The translations under genes and the position numbers were made by a program. From assembly GCA_050700835.1 (NCBI GenBank), contig JBOHDX010000015.1, positions 28,249-92,248 on the forward strand: a stretch of 64,000 nt of DNA, in the 5' to 3' direction. Position 1 is the first letter of the stretch. Every line of letters begins with the position of its first letter. This document shows, piece after piece, positions 33,903 through 42,203 of this stretch. This DNA is from JBOHDX01 sp050700835 (GTDB lineage Bacteria > Actinomycetota > Actinomycetes > Propionibacteriales > Nocardioidaceae). The notes under the pieces are model-generated. The model was not told the DNA's origin, did not search any database, and saw nothing but the letters and a program-made list of their open reading frames with translations.

Positions 33903-34820
33903 TCACGAGCTGGTCCGGATCGAGCCGTTGACACCCTTGGGGAAGAAGCCTCCCTCGTCGTTGCGCTTGGGTGTCAGGTAGACGATGTTGAGCACCTGAC
34001 CGGTGGTACGCCCGAACGCGATTCCGTTGTGGTCGGTCGGGACCACGTTGCCGTACCGGTGCGTGCCGATGCCCTGGTCGTCGTTGCTCTTGCCATCCAG
34101 GCTGTCGCGGGCGTTGGAGATCTTCTGTGCCTGGCTGTAGAAGCCGCGCGCGTACAGGTTCGTGCGCACGATGCCGGCGTGGTAGGCCTCCACAGCGAGG
34201 ATTCCTGCTGCCGCGTCGAGGTAGGTCTTGTTGTGGATCAGTGGTGCGGCACCCTTGTACGCGGTCACCCCGACGTCTTCGAAGATGAACGCCGCCAGCA
34301 AGAAGTTGTTCTCGTTGGCGTACGGGTCGAACGTCTGCCGCGGCCCGATCAGCCCGGCCGCCCGGGCAGCCGCGGTGAAGCTGTTCTTGATGTCGATCTG
34401 CGGCCGAGACACCTTGGCCGCACCCAGGGCCGACCGAAGGAACTTGACGTGGTCGATCTCGTCCTGGGCGATCTCGCGGGCGTACTGGCGGATGTCGTGC
34501 GCACTAAAGTGCACGGCGCGGCCACCGATCACGCCCCCTCGGTGTCCCTTACCGGTCGTGAGGTGGTCGGGCAGACCATGCCCGAAGACGGCGTTGGAGT
34601 AGAACTCCGCCTCCAGGTACTCCAGGTTGAGGGCGAAGTTGAGGATCGCCCCGTCGCTGGGGGCGTTGGCGGCCAGCACCTTGCTGTCCAAGGCGGGCAG
34701 CGCGATCGCACCCACCGCGCCCAGGCCGGCCATTCCCGCGGTCTTCAAGAACCGGCGCCGGTCGTTCTCCGACTCCGCGCTGCGTTCGATCATGTCTACT
34801 ACTGTTTGCTTGCCGAACAT
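33903..34820 (-). CDS. Tat-exported ferritin-like domain protein
   Basis: A 305-residue protein. DRRRFLKTAGMAGLGAVGA at residues 20-40 is a twin-arginine signal. The mature part is a ferritin-like helical bundle (ILNFALNLEYLEAEFYSNAV, then REIAQDEIDHVKFLRSALGA), with the E...ExxH pairs of a di-metal site. The later LLAAFIFEDVGVTAYKGAA and ILAVEAYHAGIVRT supply the second half. GGAGGAG lies 7 nt before ATG 34820. Extracellular iron storage or dessication/stress protection is suggested for relatives. The neighbour is a metal transporter. Confidence 0.88.
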   Translation of the reverse strand: MFGKQTVVDMIERSAESENDRRRFLKTAGMAGLGAVGAIALPALDSKVLAANAPSDGAILNFALNLEYLEAEFYSNAVFGHGLPDHLTTGKGHRGGVIGGRAVHFSAHDIRQYAREIAQDEIDHVKFLRSALGAAKVSRPQIDIKNSFTAAARAAGLIGPRQTFDPYANENNFLLAAFIFEDVGVTAYKGAAPLIHNKTYLDAAAGILAVEAYHAGIVRTNLYARGFYSQAQKISNARDSLDGKSNDDQGIGTHRYGNVVPTDHNGIAFGRTTGQVLNIVYLTPKRNDEGGFFPKGVNGSIRTSS

Positions 34821-35242
34821 GTGTCACTCCTCCGTGCTACGGCCGAGACTGCGATGGGGTGTCGCACGCGTCTCGTCGATCACTTCGCACGGGGCGCCCA
34901 CGACTGGTCCTTCATGGGCATTCGCCCCCTCCGAGAACGGAGGGCAAACACTGATCTGCGTGAGCCGAACGCCGGCCACGATGGGTGCCCCACACCCGCC
35001 GCTGTGACGGTCGACACATACCCCGGGTTCGTTGCCGGCCAGACAACGGATTGCTTGAGGGCAGAAGAATCTTCGGACCATCCCGCCACTCCGACGACGC
35101 CGGGGGACGTCGCCCCCGCCGGTTCGAGTTGCGACTGAACGGCACTGAACCAACGATGTCCACATCTCGCGTCAGCAAGCTCGACATGAGGGCCTCTGCC
35201 CTCGTCATCCCGGAGCTGCGTCGTGGATCCGGAGGCGACTCG
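34821..35242. other. intergenic region between ferritin-like and DedA genes
   Basis: These 422 bases hold no convincing gene. Directly upstream of 34820 are the promoter and ribosome site for the leftward gene. A hairpin GGGGG-ACGTCG-CCCCC is at 35102-35117, followed by the third dispersed-element copy. The DedA frame stays open to the left but without a start signal. Confidence 0.6.
35120..35167 (+). repeat. dispersed intergenic element, partial copy C
   Basis: GGTTCGAGTTGCG, then GAACCAACGATGTCCACATC, matches the first half of the copy at 9659-9757 closely; the TTCGAGGC and GGTCACGCAC blocks are lost or diverged. The copy lies 76 nt upstream of the DedA start. Confidence 0.45.
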
Positions 35243-35908
35243 ATGGCCGGTAATCCCCAGCTGCCCGGGGTGTTCGCCAGCCTCGCACCCACCCTGGACC
35301 ACTACGGCTACCTAGCCGTCGCCGGGTTCGTGCTCATCGAGGACTTCGGCGTCCCGGTCCCTGGCGAGACCATCTTGATCGCCGCCGCGGTGTACGCCGG
35401 CGCCGGGCACCTCAACGTCGTCGCGGTCGCCCTGACCGCCTTCGTCGCCGCCGTTGTCGGCGACAACATCGGTTACGGGCTGGGCCGGTGGGGCGGCCGC
35501 CGTCTGGTGCTGCGCTTCGGCCGCTACGTGTTTCTGACCGAGAAGCGTTTGGCAACCGCCGAAGGCTGGTTCGACCGACACGGCGGCAAGGTCGTCGTCG
35601 TTGCCCGCTTCATCGAGGGCCTGCGCCAGGCCAACGGCTGGATCGCCGGAATCACCGGCATGCGCTGGGCCAGCTTCGCCGCATTCAATGCGCTCGGCGC
35701 CGCGCTGTGGGTTGGCACTTGGGTAGCCGTCGGGGACCTCTCCGGCAGCCACATCGACACCGTCTACGCCACGATAAGCCGCTACCTCATCTATCTCGTG
35801 ATCGCCGTTGCACTCGCGCTCATCGCCCTACTGGTACGCCACCTCGTCCACCGACGCCCCGCCGACACCGACGACGCAGACGAGAACAACGTCGTCGAGC
35901 GCGACTGA
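35243..35908 (+). CDS. DedA family membrane protein
   Basis: A 221-residue DedA/VTT protein with the family's G-[FV]-P-x-P-G-E block in DFGVPVPGETILIAAAVYAG, the re-entrant R-F-I-E/P-G-x-R motif as VARFIEGLRQANGWIAG, and four further helices. DedA proteins flip undecaprenyl phosphate or phospholipids. GGAGG at 35231-35235 fixes ATG 35243. No other gene in the operon. Confidence 0.9.
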   Translation: MAGNPQLPGVFASLAPTLDHYGYLAVAGFVLIEDFGVPVPGETILIAAAVYAGAGHLNVVAVALTAFVAAVVGDNIGYGLGRWGGRRLVLRFGRYVFLTEKRLATAEGWFDRHGGKVVVVARFIEGLRQANGWIAGITGMRWASFAAFNALGAALWVGTWVAVGDLSGSHIDTVYATISRYLIYLVIAVALALIALLVRHLVHRRPADTDDADENNVVERD

Positions 35909-35999
35909 CTACCGCTCCGGACACCGCTACCCGAGCCACCGCAACGCACCTTGGACAATGGCCCGGCCCCTTCTGGTTGCCGCCAGCTCCTCGGGTGGC

Positions 36000-36890
36000 A
36001 TGCTCGGCAAAGTGATCAGTCCCCAGAGCCTGGCCACCGCCGCCCCCGTGGTCGGACTCGCTGGCCGCGAAGCCCACATCTCCCGCAAGGTGCCCGGAGC
36101 AGGTCTCAAGGTCGCGCTCTTCGCGACCTGCTTCAACGACACCATGTGGCCCGAGACACCGAAGGCAGTCGTCACCGTGCTCGAGCGCCTCGGGGTCACG
36201 GTCGAGTTTCCGATGGGGCAGACCTGCTGCGGCCAGATGTTCACCAACACCGGCTATGCCCGCGAGGCGCTGCCGCTGGTCGAACGGTTCGCTGACGTCT
36301 TCGAGCAGTACGACGCGGTGGTGGCGCCGTCCGGATCCTGCGTCGGCAGTGTGCGGCACCAGCACGCCACCATCGCGCGCGAATGCGGCCGCCCCGGCCT
36401 CGCCGAGCGCGCCGAGTCGGGCGCACGCAAGGTGTACGAGCTGAGCGAGCTGCTGGTGGACGTCCTGGGCGTGACCGATGTCGGGGCGACCTTCCCGCAC
36501 CGCGTCACCTATCACCCGACATGCCACTCGCTCCGAATGCTGCGAGTTGCCGACAAGCCGCTACGCCTGCTTCAGGCGGTCCGCGGCATCGATCTGGTCG
36601 AGCTGCCCGAAGCTGAGGAGTGCTGCGGCTTCGGTGGGACGTTCGCGATGAAGAACGCCGACACCTCGGTCGCGATGGGCGCCGACAAGGCCCGCCATGT
36701 GCGCGACACCCAAGCCGAGGTGCTGGTCGCCGGTGACAACAGCTGCCTGGCCCATATCGGCGGCTTGCTCCACCGACAGCGGGCCGGCGTTCGCGTGATG
36801 CACCTGGCGGAGGTGCTCGCCTCCACCGAACGGGACTTCGTCGCGCCCAACCAGCTGGGCGTCCAGACCGACGAGGGGGCGACATCATGA
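36000..36890 (+). CDS. lutA: L-lactate oxidation Fe-S protein LutA
   Basis: A (Fe-S)-binding protein with two CCG repeats: QTCCGQMFTNTGY and EECCGFGGTFAMKN, with the further cysteines in HPTCHSLRM and DNSCLAHIGG. Family members begin close to KVALFATCFND, so the first 30-40 residues here are extra; ATGs at 35958 and 36000 and GTG 36090 are all possible and none has a ribosome site. With LutB and LutC it forms the lactate-to-pyruvate oxidase complex. ATGA overlap with lutB. Confidence 0.88.
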   Translation: MLGKVISPQSLATAAPVVGLAGREAHISRKVPGAGLKVALFATCFNDTMWPETPKAVVTVLERLGVTVEFPMGQTCCGQMFTNTGYAREALPLVERFADVFEQYDAVVAPSGSCVGSVRHQHATIARECGRPGLAERAESGARKVYELSELLVDVLGVTDVGATFPHRVTYHPTCHSLRMLRVADKPLRLLQAVRGIDLVELPEAEECCGFGGTFAMKNADTSVAMGADKARHVRDTQAEVLVAGDNSCLAHIGGLLHRQRAGVRVMHLAEVLASTERDFVAPNQLGVQTDEGATS

Positions 36891-38332
36891 GCGGCACCTT
36901 CGTGGGGATGCCGAAGTTTCCCGATGCGGCCAAGGACGCCCTGGCCAACTCCCAGCAGCGCCGGAACCTGCACCACGCCACCCACACGATCCGCGACAAG
37001 CGCGCTCGCGTGGTCGAGGAGCTCGAGGACTGGGAGGAGCTCCGCTTGGCCGGAGCGGCGATAAAGGACAACGTCCTCACCCACCTCGACAGCTACCTGA
37101 TCCAACTCGAGGAGGCACTGACCCGGGCTGGAGCCACCGTGCACTGGGCGAGCGACGCCCAGGAAGCGAACCGGATCGTCACCTCGCTGGTGCAGACCAC
37201 CGGCGCAGACGAGGTGGTCAAGGTCAAGTCAATGGCGACCCAGGAGATCGGCCTCAACGAGGCGCTCGAGGAGGCCGGCATCGCTGCCTGGGAGACCGAC
37301 CTCGCCGAGCTGATCGTCCAGCTGGGCCACGACAAGCCCAGCCACATCCTGGTGCCGGCGATCCACCGCAACAGGGCCGAGATCCGCGAGATCTTCCTGC
37401 GCGAGATGGGCCACGTCGGCACTGCCGCCCCGGACGGACTCACCTCCGATCCCCGCGAGCTTGCCGAGGCAGCAAGGGTCCACCTGCGGGAGAAGTTCCT
37501 GCGCGCCAAGGTCGCGATCTCAGGCGCCAACTTCGCCGTCGCCGAGACCGGCACCCTCGTCGTGGTGGAGTCCGAGGGCAACGGCCGGATGTGTCTGACC
37601 CTGCCCGAGACCCTGATCAGCGTGGTCGGCATCGAGAAGGTGTTGCCGAGGCTGGAGGACCTCGAGGTTTTTCTGCAGCTCCTCCCGCGCAGCTCCACCG
37701 GCGAGCGGATGAACCCCTACACCTCCACCTGGACGGGCATCTCCCCCGGCGACGGCCCCCAGCAGGTGCACGTGGTCCTGCTCGACAACGGCCGCACCGA
37801 CGCCCTCGCTGACCACGTCGGTCGACAGGCACTCCGGTGCATCCGGTGCTCTGCCTGCCTCAACGTCTGCCCCGTGTACGAACGCGTCGGAGGCCATGCG
37901 TACGGCTCGGTCTATCCCGGGCCGATCGGCGCAGTCCTCAACCCCCTGCTGCGTGGCACCACCAGCCCTGTGGACCAGTCGCTGCCCTACGCCTCGTCCC
38001 TGTGCGGCGCCTGCTTCGACGTCTGCCCTGTCCGCATCGAGATTCCCGAACTTCTGGTCCACCTGCGCACCCGCGTGGTCGACGAGCACCGCGGCCGCGT
38101 CCCCTCGGGCGAAGAGCTGGCCATGAAGGGCGCCGCCTGGATGTTCTCCGACCGCCGACGCTGGGAGAAGGCACAGAAGGCCGCCGAGCTCGGCGGCAGG
38201 ATGCTCAAGAAGAAGGACGCCATCGGCCGCCTCCCCGGGCCGCTCTCGGCCTGGAGTGACGCCCGCGACGCACCGACACCACCGACCGAGACGTTCCGGT
38301 CCTGGTGGAAGCGCGAGAAGGGCGACCAGTGA
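36887..38332 (+). CDS. lutB: L-lactate oxidation iron-sulfur protein LutB
   Basis: A 481-residue LutB. Residues 1-300 are the LUD domain (ISGANFAVAETGTLVVVESE), and the C-terminal part carries two 4Fe-4S clusters: CIRCSACLNVCPVY and CGACFDVCPV. The operon's electron carrier and catalytic scaffold for lactate oxidation. Overlaps both neighbours by 4 nt. No LutR-type regulator is adjacent. Confidence 0.93.
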   Translation: MSGTFVGMPKFPDAAKDALANSQQRRNLHHATHTIRDKRARVVEELEDWEELRLAGAAIKDNVLTHLDSYLIQLEEALTRAGATVHWASDAQEANRIVTSLVQTTGADEVVKVKSMATQEIGLNEALEEAGIAAWETDLAELIVQLGHDKPSHILVPAIHRNRAEIREIFLREMGHVGTAAPDGLTSDPRELAEAARVHLREKFLRAKVAISGANFAVAETGTLVVVESEGNGRMCLTLPETLISVVGIEKVLPRLEDLEVFLQLLPRSSTGERMNPYTSTWTGISPGDGPQQVHVVLLDNGRTDALADHVGRQALRCIRCSACLNVCPVYERVGGHAYGSVYPGPIGAVLNPLLRGTTSPVDQSLPYASSLCGACFDVCPVRIEIPELLVHLRTRVVDEHRGRVPSGEELAMKGAAWMFSDRRRWEKAQKAAELGGRMLKKKDAIGRLPGPLSAWSDARDAPTPPTETFRSWWKREKGDQ

Positions 38333-38964
38333 GGGGGACCAAGGAGGAGATCCTCGGCCGGATCACCAGGGCTCTCGACGGCGCCGAGCGAACCCCCGCG
38401 CCGGCGTACCAGTACGGCACGACGTCCTCGTTGCCCGACGTGGCGGCGCTTTTCGCCGAACGGGTGGAGGACTACCGCGCGGTCGTCGAGCGGGTGGACC
38501 GTGACGGGATCGGCGCGGCCGTGGCCGGCGCACTCTCCGGAACCAGGCGGATCGTCGTACCGCCCGGACTCCCGCCGAGCTGGGTTGCCGCTCTCGACGG
38601 CATCGACGTGGTCACGGACGACGGGACCTTGTCGGCCGCCGAGCTGAACAGATTCGGCGCGGTCATCACGGCAGCCGCCGTCGGCATCGCCGAGACGGGC
38701 ACGATCGTGCTTGACCACGGCGCGGGCCAGGGGCGCCGGGCGCTCTCGCTGGTGCCCGACCTGCACGTGTGCATCGTGGAGGAGTCGCAGCTCGTCGGCG
38801 ACGTGCCTGAGTCGATCGGCCGGCTCCGCGAAGCGGTCCGCGACGGACGTCCCCTGACCTGGATCAGCGGACCTTCGGCCACCAGCGACATCGAGCTGGA
38901 ACGCGTCGAGGGGGTCCACGGGCCCCGCACTCTGCACGTCCTCCTGGTGTCCGCGGAGTCGTAG
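38329..38964 (+). CDS. lutC: L-lactate oxidation protein LutC
   Basis: A 211-residue LUD-domain protein, with GIAETGTIVLDHGAGQGRRALSL... as the core (IAETGTIVLDHG) and PDLHVCIVEESQLV. Third subunit of the lactate utilisation complex. GTG 38329 overlaps the lutB stop (GTGA). Nothing downstream looks co-transcribed. Confidence 0.9.
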   Translation: MRGTKEEILGRITRALDGAERTPAPAYQYGTTSSLPDVAALFAERVEDYRAVVERVDRDGIGAAVAGALSGTRRIVVPPGLPPSWVAALDGIDVVTDDGTLSAAELNRFGAVITAAAVGIAETGTIVLDHGAGQGRRALSLVPDLHVCIVEESQLVGDVPESIGRLREAVRDGRPLTWISGPSATSDIELERVEGVHGPRTLHVLLVSAES

Positions 38965-39159
38965 ACAGCGCTCTCGCGGCAGTCTGCGCGTGGTCGTCAC
39001 CCGGAAGTGAGCGCCTGGGAAGCTCGTCGACTTGAGGTGAGGGCACGCCGCGGCGGAAGGACAGAGGCGCATGGAACGAGCGTGGGACGGCAGAGGAGAT
39101 GGGCGCGTTGATGAAGGACGGAGCAGGTGGGAACGGAGCGGGAGAAGGGGCGGACAGCG

Positions 39160-39510
39160 GAGAGGGAGATAGGCGATCTGGTTGGTCCACTCGTCAGCGT
39201 CGCTGGCGGTGGCCATCGTCGCGAGCTCGTCAATCGCCTGGGCAATCGGCAGCGTCGAACGCATGAGGATCACGCCGGGCATCGGCAGCCCAGCGATCAG
39301 ACGCTCACCGGCGAACGCCGGGATGGTCTTGAGGTCGTGGCTGATCAAAACCCGGCCTTGATCCGCTGCCCACCGCAGGATCTCGGGATCGCCAGTGGTT
39401 CGGAGCCCGACCTCCTGCACGCGGACGATGTCGACCTCGTCGACCCGACGCCGTAGCCCAAGCACCAGATCGGGATCGATGTTCTCGTCGGCCAGAAACC
39501 GAGGGTTCAC
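39160..39510 (-). CDS. DUF5615 PIN-like toxin, stop codon lost
   Basis: The family domain is complete: FLADENIDPDLVLGL near the start, DIVRVQEVGL, then RVLISHDLKTIPAFAGERL, and the usual end EWTNQIAYLPL at residue 117. PIN-like acidic residues are present (ADEN and SHD). In relatives the protein ends at this Leu-Pro-Leu; here the frame continues with CGC TGT and stays open to 37987, antisense to lutC and part of lutB. The coordinates cover only the family domain. GTG 39510 overlaps the antitoxin stop by 4 nt. Confidence 0.7.
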
Positions 39511-39839
39511 GTATCCAGCCGGGCCAGCAGTTTGGCGCGGAGCCCGTCGCTGAGTGGGTGCTCGGTCTCGATCCGCGCCTGGATCGCCGCGCCTTCACGC
39601 TCCTGCTCGGCCAGGTAGGCCTCAACCTCAGCGCGGTGACGCAGGTAGAAGGTGAAGATCGCATAGACGTCGGCCAAGGAGACGGTCTCATACGAATCGT
39701 GAATGACCTCGGGGGTCTTGCCCCGCTTGAAGGCGGCCACCAGAACATCCAGGGAGATGCGGGTCCCATGCACCATGAGGCGACCCGCCTGGTCGCGGAC
39801 CAGCGGAACCGGCTCGGGCTCGATCGACTCAGCCGTCAC
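39507..39839 (-). CDS. DUF433 antitoxin
   Basis: A 110-residue DUF433 protein: VHGTRISLDVLVAAFKRGKT, then ETVSLADVYAIFTFYLRHR, with the winged-helix pattern G-T-R-I followed by P-E-x-I-x-x-x-Y. DUF433/DUF5615 pairs are predicted type II toxin-antitoxin systems. The C-terminus is acidic and would bind the PIN-like toxin. GTG start with GGAGAGGGG upstream. Confidence 0.85.
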   Translation of the reverse strand: MTAESIEPEPVPLVRDQAGRLMVHGTRISLDVLVAAFKRGKTPEVIHDSYETVSLADVYAIFTFYLRHRAEVEAYLAEQEREGAAIQARIETEHPLSDGLRAKLLARLDT

Positions 39840-40031
39840 GACGACGCCCCTCTCCTACGCGCTCCTTGAGAGGGTACCGGCACATGCGTGTGAGGGGCGC
39901 TCGTCGCTACCTGTCCGTCGTGCCGACGGGCCACCCATCCACCGTGCGCGCCCACCCTGTGCCTGCCAAGGGCCGATCTTGCGGCTACGAGGCATTCGTA
40001 GACACTCCGAGACCGAACCCCTGACCTTCTC

Positions 40032-40835
40032 TCAGGGACGTCGGCCCCAGGCGCCGGCGAGCACCGGCGGCACGATCACCGCATGCGTTTCCTGCATCGC
40101 CGCCGCGATCCGGTCGGAAAGCGAGTCCAGATCCAGCTCCTCCAGCGACGCGAGGCCGCGTCCGGTGATGACGGGAGCCAGGGACCGGATCACCCCGGCG
40201 AACATCGCGGACCCGATTGGTTCGTCCTCCCCGAGATAGGAAACGATGCCGAAACCGCCCACGTCCACCAGCCCAGCCTCGGCCAGCAGCGCCCGCAGCC
40301 GGGCGCCTATCGTCGGGTCGGCTCCGGCGGCCCGGAACGCCTGCATCGTCAGCTCGACCATTCGCGTGGTGAGTGGCTCCGGCGGCTCCGCGCGAAGCGC
40401 GCCGATGTCGTAGTCGAGGAACACCGCACGACCACCGGGCTGGACCACACGCAGGCTGTTTCGTATGGCGGTTATCGGGTCAGCGAGATGGAACAGGATC
40501 AGTCGCCCGACCACCACGTCGAAGGAATCGTGCGAGGACCAGCCGTGGACATCACCCTCCACGAACCTGACGTTCGCCCGCCCCTGCGCGAGCCTGCTCG
40601 CCAGGTCGATCATCTTCGGGTCGTTGTCAACCCCGACCACGGTGCCGGTGGGGCCGACCAGATCCGCCGCCGCAAGGGCCACGTGCCCGAGTCCGGTTCC
40701 CAGGTCGAGCACCTGCATCCCGGCAGCGATTCCCGAGGCGGCCAGCAGCACCCTGGTCGGGGCTGCCAGGAACAGTGCCTGTTGGTTGAGTCTGGCGATC
40801 TCCGGATCGTCGGACCCGAGCGTGTACGTGGTCAT
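40032..40835 (-). CDS. class I SAM-dependent methyltransferase
   Basis: A 267-residue methyltransferase. Motif I is VLDLGTGLGHVALAAADLVG, the ribose-binding Asp is in VVGVDNDPKMI and motif II region is FDVVVGRLILFHLADP; the fold resembles UbiE/Erg6-type small-molecule methyltransferases. AGGAGG lies 5 nt before ATG 40835. Downstream of the neprosin operon on the same strand, 69 nt away, so it could be a fourth member; substrate unknown. Confidence 0.85.
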   Translation of the reverse strand: MTTYTLGSDDPEIARLNQQALFLAAPTRVLLAASGIAAGMQVLDLGTGLGHVALAAADLVGPTGTVVGVDNDPKMIDLASRLAQGRANVRFVEGDVHGWSSHDSFDVVVGRLILFHLADPITAIRNSLRVVQPGGRAVFLDYDIGALRAEPPEPLTTRMVELTMQAFRAAGADPTIGARLRALLAEAGLVDVGGFGIVSYLGEDEPIGSAMFAGVIRSLAPVITGRGLASLEELDLDSLSDRIAAAMQETHAVIVPPVLAGAWGRRP

Positions 40836-40904
40836 CGCACCTCCTCGGCGTACCCAGATGGAACCTTCGCACTAACCGAGCACCACCCGCCATGGGTACC
40901 ACGC

Positions 40905-42188
40905 TCACGCCGCGCCGATTGGCTGCTCGAAGGTGGAGCCGTTCCAGGTCCAGCCGAGTACGTCCGCGTAGACGCTGGAGTTGATGGTGTTCGCGGTGTA
41001 GAGCAACGCAAGCTCGTCGCCGAGCCTGGTCTGTCCACTCACGAGGCCGGTGGTGTTCGAGAACCGGGCCCAACCGTCGTCGCTCACGCTGGACGGCTGC
41101 GGTGGCGGATCGGTCTGGTAGAAACCAGCGGCGGCAAGCGCTGGGGCCAGGTAGACAAGCCTTGCGGCCGAAAGGGCGACGGGATTGCAGGAGTTCGATG
41201 TGCACACCAGAGCTTGCGCGTCGGCGGGCGCCACGGTGCCCGACCCAGGCCCGGTGGCCTGGGCCGCGGGCGTGAAGGGGTCGGTGCTTGCGGCTGCGCG
41301 TGACAGCAGGAGCGGGTCGGTCGCCGGGTTGCCCAGAGCGGTGGCGGCCACCAGCGTCAGGGTCCGTCCCAGGTAGGGCAGCGGGTCTGGACGGGCCACG
41401 CCTGCGAGTCCTGCCACCGGGACGGTGACCGGCGCCTCGGTGAACGGCACCTGGCATCCCTGCGCGCGCAGCGAGGCCAGGGTTGACGCCACCGCGGCTG
41501 CCAGGTCGCTCCGCACAGTGACCATGACGGGGACGGTTCGCTGCGCGGGACCGCTTGGACGGTCGTTCGCGAACGTGGTGAGCGTGAGGGCCGGAGCCGC
41601 GGTGATCAGTCCCTGGGGCGGCTTCGAACCCGCGATGCCCAGGATCCCGCCGAGCGTTTGAAGCTCCATGTCGGTCTGACCCAGGGACTCCAGCAGGTTG
41701 AGGTAGCCGGCGATCTGGGTGATGTTGCCCGGGGGCTGTACCCGGGACGGGACGACGTCACCTTGGAGGGCGATGCGGCGCAAGATGATCCGCTGTGCCT
41801 CCAGCGCATCCGCCGAGGTGGCGTTCTCGATGATGCTCAGAAGGCTGTCGGCGATCTTGGTGTCGAACTGGGCTCCGCCCGAACCATCGTCGCCGCCCCC
41901 CCCGGCACCCGGGGCCGGGGCCGGGGTCGGGGTGGGGGTGGGGTCACCACCGCTGCCTGGTCCGCCGACCGGGCCTCCCCCGAGTGCACCGCCGGGGCCG
42001 CCGGCGGGCGGCGGTCCGTTGACCGGGCCGGACGAAGGTGCCGGGATGGGCGCGGGGTTGGTCGGCGGGGGCCCCGAGGCGGGGGCAGGGTTCATCGGTG
42101 GGTTGCCCAGCGCGGACGCAACCGGTGGGCCGGTGAACTCCAGGTCGGTGATCGGGGCAGCGGCACCGGTGGTGGGGTTCGAGGGCAT
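40905..42188 (-). CDS. 427-residue partner protein with proline-rich N-terminal segment
   Basis: I do not recognise this family. Residues about 30-105 are almost wholly Pro, Gly, Ala, Ser and Thr (for example PTPTPTPAPAPGAG); residues 106-427 look globular, alternating helices (KIADSLLSIIENATSADALE) and a mixed C-terminal part ending with a tyrosine/tryptophan-rich stretch (VLGWTWNGSTFEQP). Two cysteines, VCTSNSCNP, may form a disulfide. There is no signal peptide. GGGAGGT sits 5 nt upstream of ATG 42188. It starts 15 nt after the large gene, so it is in its operon. Confidence 0.75.
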   Translation of the reverse strand: MPSNPTTGAAAPITDLEFTGPPVASALGNPPMNPAPASGPPPTNPAPIPAPSSGPVNGPPPAGGPGGALGGGPVGGPGSGGDPTPTPTPAPAPGAGGGGDDGSGGAQFDTKIADSLLSIIENATSADALEAQRIILRRIALQGDVVPSRVQPPGNITQIAGYLNLLESLGQTDMELQTLGGILGIAGSKPPQGLITAAPALTLTTFANDRPSGPAQRTVPVMVTVRSDLAAAVASTLASLRAQGCQVPFTEAPVTVPVAGLAGVARPDPLPYLGRTLTLVAATALGNPATDPLLLSRAAASTDPFTPAAQATGPGSGTVAPADAQALVCTSNSCNPVALSAARLVYLAPALAAAGFYQTDPPPQPSSVSDDGWARFSNTTGLVSGQTRLGDELALLYTANTINSSVYADVLGWTWNGSTFEQPIGAA

Positions 42189-42203
42189 CGCACGACCTCC
42201 CGT

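Noticed and set aside
35808..35999. N-terminal extension of LutA back to 35808.
   Set aside because: It overlaps the DedA gene and no family member has it; only the start ambiguity between 35958, 36000 and 36090 is retained.
37987..39159. Long open frame continuing from the DUF5615 toxin through lutC and lutB antisense.
   Set aside because: Codon and residue composition past the family domain (runs of Arg, Pro, Ser) look like a shadow of the lut genes; kept only as a stop-loss observation.
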